A stretch of DNA of 64,000 bases. Source: Bacillus crepusculi (GTDB taxonomy: Bacteria; Bacillota; Bacilli; Bacillales; Bacillaceae). The notes beneath the pieces are model-generated. The model was not told the origin of the DNA. It saw nothing but the letters and a program-made list of their open reading frames with translations, and ran no database searches. The translations under genes were made by a program, and so were the position numbers. Of this stretch, positions 46,310 to 55,006 are shown one piece after another (the first letter of the stretch is position 1; each line of letters opens with the position of its first letter). The stretch spans positions 1 to 64,000 of the forward strand of contig NZ_JACXXE010000002.1 of NCBI RefSeq assembly GCF_014764715.1, read 5' to 3'.

Positions 46310-47210
46310 GATCATCTGATCCTTTCTTCACTTCGACATGAGCCATTTTTTCGTAATATTGAATGATGGCGCCATGATCAAGCCCAGACTTTCCGTCCGC
46401 TTTGAGGGCATGGAAGATTTCAAGCAGCTGACTAGAAAGCGGGAGAGGGACGCCGATATCATGAGCCGTTTCCATGACATTGGTTAGATCCTTTAAGTTG
46501 ATATCGATGCGCCCGCCAGGTTCAAAGTTTCGTTCTAAAATGAGAGGAACCTTTGCATCGAGAACGGCACTTCCTGCCAGCCCACCGCGGATCGCTTCAT
46601 ACATCTTATCAATGGCAATGCCTGATTTAGCAGCAAGAACGAGCGCCTCAGACATAGCGGCTATATTTAAGTTGACGATGATTTGGTTGGCAAGCTTCGC
46701 TGTTGTGCCGCTTCCGTTTGCCCCAACTAATACGACTTCTGTGCCCATCGCATGCAAGACATCCTTCACTTGCTTAAAGATATCCTCTTCGCCGCCGGCC
46801 ATAATGGCAAGTGTTCCGTCTATTGCCTTTGGCTCTCCACCGCTGACAGGTGCGTCGATAAATTCCACCTGATGATGTTTTGAACGAGCAGCTAATGCCC
46901 TTGAGGTAACAGGAGAAATTGAGCTCATATCTATGATGACTGTGCCAGGTTTAGCTGTAGTTAAAATACCTTGATCACCTGAAACAACTGTCTCTACATG
47001 CTCTCCTTTAGGAAGCATTGTGATGATGATATCGCTTTCAGAAGCTGCATCAGCTGCTGAAATAGCACCCTTTGCTCCGGCTTCTTGTAACGCTCGAATG
47101 GCTTCCTCATGAATATCAAAAACAGTCACAGTATGACCGGCTTTTAATAGATTGAGTGCCATAGGTTTTCCCATAATACCTAGTCCAATGAATCCAATCT
47201 GCTTTGACAT
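46293..47210 (-). CDS. NAD-dependent beta-hydroxyacid dehydrogenase (LtnD-like)
   Basis: 305-aa enzyme of the 3-hydroxyisobutyrate / tartronate-semialdehyde reductase family. N-terminal GFIGLGIMGKPMALNLLKAGH binds NAD, substrate loop is DAPVSGGEPKA, and the catalytic lysine is in GSGTTAKLANQ. In four-carbon sugar-acid catabolism this enzyme oxidises L-threonate, D-threonate or D-erythronate before kinase action. First gene of the operon, after AGGAGG; a cre-like site and palindromes lie upstream. Confidence 0.9.
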   Translation of the reverse strand: MSKQIGFIGLGIMGKPMALNLLKAGHTVTVFDIHEEAIRALQEAGAKGAISAADAASESDIIITMLPKGEHVETVVSGDQGILTTAKPGTVIIDMSSISPVTSRALAARSKHHQVEFIDAPVSGGEPKAIDGTLAIMAGGEEDIFKQVKDVLHAMGTEVVLVGANGSGTTAKLANQIIVNLNIAAMSEALVLAAKSGIAIDKMYEAIRGGLAGSAVLDAKVPLILERNFEPGGRIDINLKDLTNVMETAHDIGVPLPLSSQLLEIFHALKADGKSGLDHGAIIQYYEKMAHVEVKKGSDDHEAKH

Positions 47211-47241
47211 TTTGACCGCCTCCTATTTAGAAAACCCTTAC

Positions 47242-47255
47242 AAAAAGCGCTTTCT
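47242..47255. promoter_or_regulatory. cre-like site upstream of the sugar-acid operon
   Basis: AAAAAGCGCTTTCT contains the perfect cre core AAAGCGCTTT, 11 of 14 matches to the ideal palindrome, about 32 bases upstream of the dehydrogenase start. Confidence 0.6.
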
Positions 47256-47266
47256 TTTTTATTTGT

Positions 47267-47313
47267 TAGTATATATACTATCTTATATAATTAATAGTAG
47301 GAAATAAACTATT
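47267..47313. promoter_or_regulatory. Candidate RpiR-type operators
   Basis: TAGTATATATACTA (47267-47280) is a perfect 14-bp palindrome. AATAGT (47293-47298) and ACTATT (47308-47313) form a second inverted repeat with a 9-base spacer. Both lie between the RpiR regulator gene and the operon start. Confidence 0.5.
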
Positions 47314-47372
47314 GTTCATTTAATGTACATGACATGATAGGAATGTGTCAACGAAAAATATGAGAAAAGTCA

Positions 47373-47402
47373 CAAAAAAAGACCGGAATCAGCTCCGGCC
47401 TT
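47373..47402 (-). terminator. Terminator of the RpiR regulator gene
   Basis: Minus strand GGCCGGA / TCCGGTC stem followed by seven Ts. Confidence 0.82.
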
Positions 47403-47408
47403 TTGCAT

Positions 47409-48269
47409 TCATGTTTTATTTTTAGCTACGGCTAATCGAGAACGTTTCACGTTTTCAATGGCATTTGTCCCTAGCTCTAAAACAGCTGCGACGTAAAGAA
47501 CATCAATGATCACAAGCTGGTTAATACGGGAGATCATGGAATCGGAACGATACGTTGTTTCCCTTGATGAACTGAGCAGATGAAAGTCGGACCGCTTTGC
47601 GAGCTCTGATTTCGGATAGCTTGTGATAGAGGCAATCTTTGCCCCTTTTTCTTTAGCAAACTGCACGGCATCAAGGATTTCTCTGCTCTCTCCTGAATGT
47701 GAGATCGCGACGATGAAATCGTGTTCCGTGGCGTGTGTTGCAATCATGTTCATCATATGCGGATCACTGCAAAGACTCACTTCAAAACCAAGCTGGAGGA
47801 ACTTATGATAAGCATCTCCGGCAATGAAACTGGATGCACCTGCTCCAAAGAAGACGGTTTTATGTGCCTGTTTCATTTGCGCAATAAATTGTGTCACAGC
47901 ATCATCCTCTAAAATATGCTTCATATCCTGAATCGAGTTTGTGGTTAACTCTATGACCTTATGTTTAATGTCTGCTACACTATCAGATGCCTCAATCTCG
48001 CCGTATATGGATTGAGGTGTATTGGTCGCAATATCCTGTGCGACATGGACACGAAACACTTGGTACGATTCATAGCCAATTTTTCGTAGAAACCGAAAGA
48101 TCGTCGTTTCACTTGTGTTGCATTCAGTAGCGAGTGCACTAATGGAATGAAGCACAACTTTCTGAGGGTTTTGTAAAATGTAATTGGCAATCTTCTTCTG
48201 GGTTGGGGACAAACTATGAAACGTTGTCCGAATATGACTAAAAATATTCTCTTCTATGATCAACACCAC
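47409..48269 (-). CDS. MurR/RpiR family transcriptional regulator
   Basis: 286-aa regulator with N-terminal HTH_6 (LSPTQKKIANYILQNPQKV ... ECNTSETTIFRFLRKIGY, residues ~20-65) and a C-terminal SIS sugar-phosphate-binding domain (TVFFGAGASSFIAGDAYHKF; FIVAISHSGESREILDAV). It probably controls the adjacent sugar-acid operon in response to a phosphorylated intermediate. The start is uncertain: GTG 48269, GTG 48266 or TTG 48263, none with a strong ribosome binding site. Confidence 0.9.
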   Translation of the reverse strand: MVLIIEENIFSHIRTTFHSLSPTQKKIANYILQNPQKVVLHSISALATECNTSETTIFRFLRKIGYESYQVFRVHVAQDIATNTPQSIYGEIEASDSVADIKHKVIELTTNSIQDMKHILEDDAVTQFIAQMKQAHKTVFFGAGASSFIAGDAYHKFLQLGFEVSLCSDPHMMNMIATHATEHDFIVAISHSGESREILDAVQFAKEKGAKIASITSYPKSELAKRSDFHLLSSSRETTYRSDSMISRINQLVIIDVLYVAAVLELGTNAIENVKRSRLAVAKNKT

Positions 48270-48427
48270 ACTTCATCTAGCATTCTACATTAAGCATACA
48301 GGAACTTATGAAAACGGTAAACAAATCGGTGTGGAAAAAGGAAGAATAATATGGAAAAAAACACTTCTTTTGGTTCTTTTGTCATGGTATACTCAATTGG
48401 TAATAGACAAAAATGGGGGTTTTTACT

Positions 48428-49105
48428 ATGACAATGAAAAAAGGCCTAACGATCAGCCTACTTATTTTTTCGCTGATTGTTTCTTTGTTTGCTCCAGTTG
48501 GATCTGTGGATGCCAAACAAGCCAAAAAAGCAAAAGTAAGCACACACTATTATAAAAAGAAGAAAACGTTCAAATATGCACAGGTGAAAAACCTAAGCAA
48601 ACCGCATATGAAAACGATCAACCGTGATTTAAAAGAAGATATCGCATTCTCTTATTCTACGTACTTATACTTAAAGGATGAAGCGAAAAAGGAAGGCATT
48701 GGGAAGATCACTTATGAGAGATCGTTTAAAACGAAATTTAACAATGGGAAGAAACTAAGTATCTTAAACTATGATTACATGAATGACGGTAGAATGCATG
48801 GGGATACGATGGTTACCAGCATGAACTACGTGTTAACAAAGAAAAAGACAAAGCAGCTGTTCTTTACTGACGTTGTGAAAACAAAGAAAAAGCGTACTAA
48901 AGTAAGAGATTATATCTATAACTACACAAAGAAGCATAAAAACAAATTCTATTCGAACCTGAAAAAAAGTGATATTCAAATCAACTACAACACGCAGTAT
49001 TACTTCACGAAAAAGGGGATTGCTGTTGTCTTCCAGCCATATGAAATTGCACCATACTATCAAGGAATTCCGATGATTCAAGTTCCTGCAAAGGTGTATA
49101 AATAA
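48428..49105 (+). CDS. Secreted DUF3298-type protein
   Basis: 225-aa exported protein. A signal peptide (MKKGLTISLLIFSLIVSLFAPVGSVDA-K) precedes a very lysine-rich domain resembling DUF3298/DUF4163 (the extracellular RsiV-like fold): SILNYDYMNDGRMHGDTMVTSMNYVL and the C-terminal YYFTKKGIAVVFQPYEIAPYYQG are typical. No membrane anchor is seen, unlike RsiV. Function unknown; RsiV binds lysozyme, but that activity cannot be assumed. ATG 48428 follows TGGGGG. Confidence 0.82.
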   Translation: MTMKKGLTISLLIFSLIVSLFAPVGSVDAKQAKKAKVSTHYYKKKKTFKYAQVKNLSKPHMKTINRDLKEDIAFSYSTYLYLKDEAKKEGIGKITYERSFKTKFNNGKKLSILNYDYMNDGRMHGDTMVTSMNYVLTKKKTKQLFFTDVVKTKKKRTKVRDYIYNYTKKHKNKFYSNLKKSDIQINYNTQYYFTKKGIAVVFQPYEIAPYYQGIPMIQVPAKVYK

Positions 49106-49112
49106 AAAAGAG

Positions 49113-49141
49113 AAACGGCCACTGGATGTGGTCGTTTTTTT
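49113..49141 (+). terminator. Terminator of the DUF3298-type gene
   Basis: AAACGGCCAC / GTGGTCGTTT stem with a five-base loop and T-run. Confidence 0.85.
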
Positions 49142-49164
49142 ATGTGTCTAAAACATGTTCTTAC

Positions 49165-49196
49165 ACAAATAAAGGAGCCCCAGATTGAGGCTCCTT
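49165..49196 (-). terminator. Terminator of the 59-aa membrane protein gene
   Basis: Minus strand AAGGAGCC / GGCTCCTT stem followed by TTATTTG. Confidence 0.7.
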
Positions 49197-49204
49197 CTTT
49201 GGAT

Positions 49205-49384
49205 TTATACTTGTTTGGGTGCATTGTTTAGTGGGTGACGGCGTTTGCCGTTGTACTGGCGGCGCATACGAAAGATTTCAAACTCCGAAAGCTCTGCGCT
49301 TTTTCGTTTTTGGGTGCGGTTATCTTTTTTGAAAGAGAAGAGTAAGTAGCAGCAAAGTGAAGCGATAATCAATAAAATCATCAT
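49205..49384 (-). CDS. Small single-pass membrane protein, 59 aa
   Basis: One N-terminal hydrophobic helix (MMILLIIASLCCYLLF) followed by a highly basic cytoplasmic tail (KKDNRTQKRK, RMRRQYNGKRR). ATG 49384 lies eight bases after GGAGG; the upstream in-frame TTG is part of the Shine-Dalgarno. Unknown function; flanked by its own terminator. The 270 bases beyond it up to pepT hold no gene. Confidence 0.7.
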   Translation of the reverse strand: MMILLIIASLCCYLLFSFKKDNRTQKRKSAELSEFEIFRMRRQYNGKRRHPLNNAPKQV

Positions 49385-49633
49385 ATGACATTCCTCCAAT
49401 TCATCCTATACTTTAAGTGTAGACAGGGTGAGTGATGTTTATAACTGAAAATAAGTAGCAGAATCGGCTTAGTTCTTATGGTTTAGTTGATCTGCTAATT
49501 TAGGTCTAAAATACTGGTTGTTTTTAACTATTATATTTCCAGTTATTGCACTCGTCAAGAAGAATTTTTCTGGGGTTGTCTCTATTAGTACGAATAAGTG
49601 TCATAAAAGTTTCAGAATATTGTAAACTTTTAT

Positions 49634-49662
49634 TAAAAAACCGTTCCCGAACAGGAACGGTT
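49634..49662 (-). terminator. Terminator of pepT
   Basis: Minus strand AACCGTTCC / GGAACGGTT stem with six-base loop and T6. Confidence 0.9.
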
Positions 49663-49672
49663 GTAAACATGT

Positions 49673-50905
49673 CTATGCTTTTTCTTCAAATAAACGTGCG
49701 ATTTCCACGATGACTTCTGTTGCTTTCACCATGTTTTCAACGGAAATAAATTCATATTTACCGTGGAAGTTTTCCCCGCCAGTAAAGATATTTGGTGTTG
49801 GGAGACCTTTATATGAAAGCTGAGAGCCATCTGTGCCGCCGCGTATAGGTTCGATCACAGGTGTCACTGAGCGGTTTTCCATGGCTTCATGAGCAATGTC
49901 CACAATATGTTTCACAGGCTCAATTTTTTCTCTCATATTATAATATTGATCCTGAATGCGGAGGGTGATACTGTTTTCGCCGTAGACTGCTTTTAAGTCA
50001 TTTGCAATCTTTTCAAATAATGCTTTGCGATTGTTGAATGCCTCTTTATCAAAATCACGGATAATATATTGCAGCTCTGCTTCTTCAACTTCTCCTACAA
50101 ACTTCGTCAGGTGAAAAAAGCCTTCATATCCTTCTGTGTATTCTGGAGATTCATTTGAAGGAAGTTTGTTGTGAAAGAGCATCCCGATCTTCGCAGCACT
50201 GACCATTTTGTCCTTGGCTGTCCCTGGATGGACGTTGTTTCCTTTAATCGATACTTTCGCACCTGCTGCGTTGAAGCTTTCATATTGAAGCTCTCCAAGC
50301 GGTCCGCCGTCAATCGTATAAGCATAGGAAGCGCCAAAGGCATCGACATCGAATTTGTGCGGTCCTCTGCCAATCTCTTCATCTGGCGTAAAGGCGACTC
50401 GAATCTTTCCGTGCTTGATTTCTGGATGCTCAATCAGGTAATGCATGGCGGTCATAATTTCTGCGATACCTGCTTTGTTATCTGCACCAAGTAAGGTCGT
50501 GCCATCAGTCGTGATAAGCGTATGTCCTTGGTATTTTCGCAAATTTGGAAACTGTGATGGAGATAACACGATATGTAGATCATCATTTAATGTGATGTCA
50601 CCGCCTTGGTAGTCCTCATGAATCTGCGGTTTCACATTCTTGCCAGTGAAGTCAGTGGCTGTGTCGATATGAGCCAAAAAGCCAATGGTCGGCACTTCTT
50701 TGTCTGTGTTAGACGGGATCGTTCCCATGACATAGCCGTTTTCATCCATTGTTACTTCTTGAATCCCGATGGATTTCATCTCTTCAACAAGCTGTCTCGC
50801 CAGGTTCAACTGTCCCTCAGTAGATGGGCAGCTTTCCTTTTCTGCATCCGACTGCGTATCTACCTTCACATAACTTGTGAAACGCTGAATCATTTCCTCT
50901 TTCAT
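49673..50905 (-). CDS. pepT: Peptidase T (tripeptide aminopeptidase)
   Basis: 410-aa M20-family zinc aminopeptidase that cleaves the N-terminal residue from tripeptides in the cytoplasm. Metal and catalytic motifs are [59 protein letters not shown] and the C-terminal [20 protein letters not shown]. Length and motifs are normal for PepT. Single gene with terminator. Confidence 0.96.
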   Translation of the reverse strand: MKEEMIQRFTSYVKVDTQSDAEKESCPSTEGQLNLARQLVEEMKSIGIQEVTMDENGYVMGTIPSNTDKEVPTIGFLAHIDTATDFTGKNVKPQIHEDYQGGDITLNDDLHIVLSPSQFPNLRKYQGHTLITTDGTTLLGADNKAGIAEIMTAMHYLIEHPEIKHGKIRVAFTPDEEIGRGPHKFDVDAFGASYAYTIDGGPLGELQYESFNAAGAKVSIKGNNVHPGTAKDKMVSAAKIGMLFHNKLPSNESPEYTEGYEGFFHLTKFVGEVEEAELQYIIRDFDKEAFNNRKALFEKIANDLKAVYGENSITLRIQDQYYNMREKIEPVKHIVDIAHEAMENRSVTPVIEPIRGGTDGSQLSYKGLPTPNIFTGGENFHGKYEFISVENMVKATEVIVEIARLFEEKA

Positions 50906-51131
50906 CTATACGTCACTCCTTTTATAGAATACGTTCATTTTATCACGTCTTGAATGCGCTTCATAACAAGAAAGGCTTTCTCTGGCAATTAGAGAGGAAA
51001 AAGACCTACTTTCATTAGGTGATGTGCTGAATGGTTCTTTAGGGTGATTTTTTTGGGTGTCTTTTTATTTATAATGAGGACATATAAAATCATCCATTTG
51101 TACGTTAAATTGGGAGAAAGGGGTGCGAAAG

Positions 51132-51455
51132 TTGGATTCTAGTCAAACGCTGGCACTCGCTCAAAAGTTTCAGGAAGCGGCTGATGAGGTTCGGCAGTCG
51201 AAGCAGCTGCTTCAGAATCGACTGAAGGCAATAGGATCGGGATGGCAGGGAGAAGCAAGGAATACATTTGATCAAAGCTTTGAGGAAACAACGGTACGCT
51301 ATGATCAATTTGAAAAAGACTTGCTTGAAACGAGCCAGGAACTGCGGGATGCAGCGGTCAAGATCGAGGAGCGTAAAGCCGAAATAGCCAGAATGGAAGA
51401 GCTTGAGCGAAAAAGACGAGAAGAACGGAGAGAAAGAAACCGAGAAGGGAGATGA
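51132..51455 (+). CDS. yfjA: WXG100-like type VII secretion protein (YfjA-like)
   Basis: 107-aa helical-hairpin protein with the WXG turn at W38-Q39-G40 (GSGWQGEARNTF). The second helix extends into a long Arg/Glu-rich coiled tail. It belongs to the WXG100/ESAT-6 superfamily; YfjA in B. subtilis is a listed WXG100-like member. I choose TTG 51132, eight bases after AAAGGGG. Four bases separate it from the next gene. It probably accompanies the YfjB-like protein to the Yuk/Yue type VII system (inference). Confidence 0.82.
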   Translation: MDSSQTLALAQKFQEAADEVRQSKQLLQNRLKAIGSGWQGEARNTFDQSFEETTVRYDQFEKDLLETSQELRDAAVKIEERKAEIARMEELERKRREERRERNREGR

Positions 51456-51459
51456 TGTG

Positions 51460-52656
51460 ATGGCACGTGACATTGTAGTTGATCCAGATCAGCTGACAGG
51501 GCTGGCGAATGATTTTGTAGGAGAGCTTTCTACCATCGAAACAAAGCACCACGATTTACATAGTGAACTGGATGGTCTGATTTTAGGCTGTGATCCTCGT
51601 TATAGAAGCTGTTTTTCTGGTGTTGGAGATGCATGGAGTGCTGGACAAGCATTAATCAGCAAATTGAGCAATGATGATATCGCCATTCGTCATGCAACAG
51701 ATAAAATGGTCGAAGCGGATGATATTTTACGCAAAATGTACAGCATTTATGATCAATATGGCACGCTCACGAGCCTAGCTGGTATCGTGATGATGCAGGC
51801 GAAATACTACGGGCTTGGAATGACGACCTTCATTAAAGATAATGGCCGCTATGCCGCTCAGCATTCAAAGCTGCTGCTTGATTTGACCAGCCGGGTAGAA
51901 GGAACGAGATTTGACCGGCTAGCAAGGATTTGGCTGAGTAAAAAAGAATTATTAAAACGATCGAACTGGTCGATGGCTGATTTGGTCCATAAGAAATTCA
52001 CAAAATTTTATCCTGATGATACGGTTGCGTTTACGAATAGTGTCCGTGATTTTACAAAAGGAAGTATCAATTGGAAGGACACGGCTGGTATCAAGTCTGT
52101 TCTGAAAAATGGGGCAAGATTTGCGAAAGGAAATGCCATTATTGCAACGGTTGTCACAGGTGCAACGGAAACAGTTGGCTGTGGATTAAAAATTGCCGAG
52201 AACTATGCAGAATTCGGTGATCAGCCGGAAGTCCTCAAGCGTGAAAATGCAAAGGCTGTTGGAAATGCAGTGAACAATACGGTCTTTATCGCTGGCGGAT
52301 CTGTCGCAGGTGCCGTTGTCGGCGGCGCTCTTGGAAGCTTTGCAGGGCCGATTGGAACCGTTGTCGGTGGAGCCATTGGATCAGCAGTAGGTGGATTTAT
52401 TGGAGAAAAAGTCGCCAAGCTGACATCGGGTTTTGCGGAACAGGTCGCAGTGAAATTAAAGGATCCGATTCACGCAGTCGTGGATAAAGGGAAACAAGCA
52501 TTTGAGCTGGCAGGTCAAGGGGTGAAAGCAGTTAATGACACCATTGATCAAGCAAATCAGATGATACATAAGGGGATCGAAAAAACAAAAGAAACCGCAG
52601 ACTCGCTGATAAAGGGTGCAGGCGATTTCTTTAAGGGCGCATTTTCTTTTGGATAA
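51460..52656 (+). CDS. yfjB: YfjB-like protein with glycine-zipper membrane segment
   Basis: 398-aa protein, second gene of a locus matching B. subtilis yfjABCD. Residues ~1-100 are a helical region reminiscent of WXG/LXG targeting domains (DQLTGLANDFVGELSTIETKHHDL; GVGDAWSAGQALISKL). Residues ~278-315 are an alternating small-residue stretch (GGSVAGAVVGGALGSFAG ... GGAIGSAVGGFIG) typical of glycine-zipper membrane-inserting proteins. The C-terminal ~80 residues are an amphipathic helix. ATG 51460 follows AAGGGAG. A type VII effector that permeabilises membranes is possible, by analogy with glycine-zipper LXG proteins, but unproven. Confidence 0.78.
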   Translation: MARDIVVDPDQLTGLANDFVGELSTIETKHHDLHSELDGLILGCDPRYRSCFSGVGDAWSAGQALISKLSNDDIAIRHATDKMVEADDILRKMYSIYDQYGTLTSLAGIVMMQAKYYGLGMTTFIKDNGRYAAQHSKLLLDLTSRVEGTRFDRLARIWLSKKELLKRSNWSMADLVHKKFTKFYPDDTVAFTNSVRDFTKGSINWKDTAGIKSVLKNGARFAKGNAIIATVVTGATETVGCGLKIAENYAEFGDQPEVLKRENAKAVGNAVNNTVFIAGGSVAGAVVGGALGSFAGPIGTVVGGAIGSAVGGFIGEKVAKLTSGFAEQVAVKLKDPIHAVVDKGKQAFELAGQGVKAVNDTIDQANQMIHKGIEKTKETADSLIKGAGDFFKGAFSFG

Positions 52657-52668
52657 GGAGAGATCAAG

Positions 52669-53427
52669 TTGGATCAGCTAAGTCTAAGTATCGAGGAACT
52701 TATCTTTAGTTTCTATAGTGAAGGCTATTTTGAACAAGGCATGACCTTAAAGGAAGCCTATTATCCTGATGTAGAGGATGAACGCCTAGGGTTTTTATTT
52801 GAAATTGCGTGCCGCTCTTTACTTGCAAAAGGTGTACTTGAATTTCGAAACAGACAATATCGTTATAAAGCAGAGTACCGTCATTTCATCCAGGCCATGA
52901 ATGATGCATCTCATACCGTCAAGGCGTCTCGATTTGGAGAGTTAGATGAAGAAGTCAGTACCTCCTTTCATACGACGCAGTCGGGCGTATATGCGCATCA
53001 TACGCTTTATGATCAACAAGTCCATCAGATTCACAAACTGAAAGACGATCAGCAGGCAGAGGAACAAGTGGAAGTCTTTTTGAACATACACATGAGTGAT
53101 CATCCTGCACCTGTCATCACCCTGCAAGCGGAGGAATTTGAAATGCTCTTAGAGCAAGCAAGCGAAGCGAAAGATGAGTGGCTTTCCTTCCTTAATAAGG
53201 CAGAGAATCAAGAACTCGTGAAGGCATTTGTGACCGATGTGCAGGCGAGAAAAGGAAAGATGGATTCCCTCATGAAGGTAGTCTATGACAAAAACAATAC
53301 GCCGGATGTGGAGTCCATGATATTTGTGATTCCAGGTGAGAACCAATCGTGGCTTGTATCAGGAATAAAAGAAAATGAATTTCGCATTGAGACGGCTCAT
53401 CGAGACAGGTTACGTTCGATATTCTAA
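52669..53427 (+). CDS. yfjC: YfjC-like protein
   Basis: 252-aa soluble protein, third gene of the locus, starting at TTG 52669 eight bases after AAGGAG. The N-terminal ~80 residues look like a winged-helix/FinO-like helical domain (IEELIFSFYSEGYFEQGMTLKEAYYPD; IACRSLLAKGVLEF), and the C-terminal half is mixed alpha/beta, ending FVIPGENQSWLVSGI. No known motif. By position it could be a chaperone or immunity partner of the YfjB-like protein; its layout faintly recalls EspG-type chaperones, which is speculative. Confidence 0.75.
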   Translation: MDQLSLSIEELIFSFYSEGYFEQGMTLKEAYYPDVEDERLGFLFEIACRSLLAKGVLEFRNRQYRYKAEYRHFIQAMNDASHTVKASRFGELDEEVSTSFHTTQSGVYAHHTLYDQQVHQIHKLKDDQQAEEQVEVFLNIHMSDHPAPVITLQAEEFEMLLEQASEAKDEWLSFLNKAENQELVKAFVTDVQARKGKMDSLMKVVYDKNNTPDVESMIFVIPGENQSWLVSGIKENEFRIETAHRDRLRSIF

Positions 53428-53448
53428 TGGAGAAAAGGAGAATGACGC

Positions 53449-53976
53449 TTGAATCCAAGTGAAGTAATAGAAGTGAGGAGCAGACCCTTTTTAAGAGTAT
53501 GGGCATTCTTAGCAACGGGCGGCTTTGGCATCATCGGTATTTGGCTATTTTCAGAAGCTCTTACCTTTGAATCGAATTATACATTGTTTTTATTTTTAGG
53601 CGGGCTATTAGGTATAGTCTATGGCTGGATCTCCTTTTTAATGATTCTGCCGGCTTTTACGAAAAGAGGAAATGTGATTTTTCGCATTCAGCCCGGAGAG
53701 AAAGGCGCTGTTTTGCACCTGAAGCAAACGATCCCTTTTCAAGACATTCAATCAATCGACATGCGCCGGCACCGTTACAGTATAAGAGGATGTCTCTTCA
53801 TGGATGTGCTCATTCGGAAAGTAGATGGGAAATTGATCAAAATTCCGGCGTACAGCATTTTAGATGAAGAAGTATTTGAGCAAACCGTCAAACAGGAGAT
53901 CTATCCATATTTACATCAGGCAGCCCAAGAAAATTGGAGACAGCAGCATGGCCAGGTCGAAGAGCAGATCAACTAG
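53449..53976 (+). CDS. yfjD: YfjD-like two-helix membrane protein (DUF5381-like)
   Basis: 175-aa membrane protein starting at TTG 53449 after AAAGGAG. Two hydrophobic helices (VWAFLATGGFGIIGIWLF, residues ~15-32; LFLFLGGLLGIVYGWISFLMIL, ~44-65) precede a cytoplasmic PH-like domain (IPFQDIQSIDMRRHRYSIRG). Last gene of the locus. Membrane immunity against a pore-forming neighbour is a possibility (inference). Confidence 0.78.
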   Translation: MNPSEVIEVRSRPFLRVWAFLATGGFGIIGIWLFSEALTFESNYTLFLFLGGLLGIVYGWISFLMILPAFTKRGNVIFRIQPGEKGAVLHLKQTIPFQDIQSIDMRRHRYSIRGCLFMDVLIRKVDGKLIKIPAYSILDEEVFEQTVKQEIYPYLHQAAQENWRQQHGQVEEQIN

Positions 53977-54074
53977 GCTTCTTTCGTCATGACTCTATAG
54001 GATGAGGCGCCACTTTTTCGAGAAAATCGTGTATGATGTCAGTAAAGACTGAACACTCGGAGAGGTGATGAGAG

Positions 54075-54542
54075 ATGGACAAAGAGATGGTAATCGACCT
54101 CGTCACAGAACAAATGGCACGGATTCGAAAAGAAAAGAATTATACGCAGGACCGCATGGCTGAGGTACTTGGTCTATCGAAACGGCATTTGCAGCAGGTT
54201 GAAAAAAATAGGCTGCGCCTCAATTGGACGCAAACTGCGGCTGTATGTGCATTATTCAGGGATAGTGACATTTTAAAAGGGACACTTGGGGATGACCCGC
54301 TTGAGATTTTGGAAGTCGTGGCACATGATGAATTGCATCTATCTGTTGAGCGTACAATTGGCGGAAAGGTTTGGTGGCGGACCTCTATAAAAAAAGGCGC
54401 GTTTCGTCTCCAGCAAAATGTGCTCAGTCAGCATTACCGCATCTTAGATGATGAGAATTATCGCTATTATAGTTCGTTTAATAAAGAAGAAGCGAAGCGG
54501 CGGTTAGAGGAATTAAGCCAGCTGACGACTCCTTCCTCATAA
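54075..54542 (+). CDS. XRE family transcriptional regulator, 155 aa
   Basis: N-terminal helix-turn-helix (EKNYTQDRMAEVLGLSKRHLQQVEKNR, residues ~18-44) of the Xre/Cro type, followed by a ~100-residue C-terminal domain of unknown type (LHLSVERTIGGKVWWRTSIKKGAFRLQQN; ILDDENYRYYSSFNKEEAKRRLE). ATG 54075 follows GAGAGGTG. It may be related to B. subtilis YfjE, which is of similar size and follows yfjD, but I do not recall that protein well enough to assign it. Confidence 0.8.
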   Translation: MDKEMVIDLVTEQMARIRKEKNYTQDRMAEVLGLSKRHLQQVEKNRLRLNWTQTAAVCALFRDSDILKGTLGDDPLEILEVVAHDELHLSVERTIGGKVWWRTSIKKGAFRLQQNVLSQHYRILDDENYRYYSSFNKEEAKRRLEELSQLTTPSS

Positions 54543-54556
54543 ACAGCTAATATCAA

Positions 54557-54603
54557 AAAGAAAAGAGAGGTACCCGTATGATAGGGACCTCTCTTTTCTT
54601 TGT
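54557..54603. terminator. Bidirectional terminator between the XRE gene and ansR
   Basis: AGAAAAGAGAGGT / ACCTCTCTTTTCT 13-bp arms, T-rich on both sides, between convergent genes. Confidence 0.88.
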
Positions 54604-54951
54604 TTATACTTTCAGAGTGTTTTTCGCCCGAATAAAGGCAACAAGCTGTTTGATTTCTTCATCAGTTAGTGGAACACCATCTACGAGGATGGTTCCTTCT
54701 TTTGCATCCGTCAGTTCAATTTTGATATCAGAGAGTTTGCGCTTTATCTCTGGCTCGTCCGTTCTACCAAGTAAAAAATCAATGGACGTATCATACAAAT
54801 CAGCCAGCAGCTTCACTGCTTCAAGCGAAGGTCGTCGGTACCCAGATTCGTAACCGGCATAGGTGCTTTTGGCGATACCTAGGCGATCTGCCGTATGCTG
54901 GAGAGACCATTTTTTCTTTTTTCTAAGGGTGGTTAAACGATCGAGTATCAT
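54604..54951 (-). CDS. ansR: Repressor of the asparagine operon AnsR
   Basis: 115-aa XRE-family repressor, divergent from ansA as in B. subtilis. The helix-turn-helix WSLQHTADRLGIAKSTYAGYESGYRRPS lies at residues ~13-40, followed by YDTSIDFLLGRTDEP and a C-terminal VDGVPLTDEEIKQLVAFIRAKN segment also seen in AnsR. ATG 54951 is ten bases after AAAGGAG. It should repress ansAB, with relief by aspartate or asparagine as reported for B. subtilis. Three repeated palindromes in the intergenic region are its likely sites. Confidence 0.93.
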   Translation of the reverse strand: MILDRLTTLRKKKKWSLQHTADRLGIAKSTYAGYESGYRRPSLEAVKLLADLYDTSIDFLLGRTDEPEIKRKLSDIKIELTDAKEGTILVDGVPLTDEEIKQLVAFIRAKNTLKV

Positions 54952-55006
54952 ACATGAACGCTCCTTTATATACAACAACAGTATATCATATTTTGACATA
55001 GAGTGT

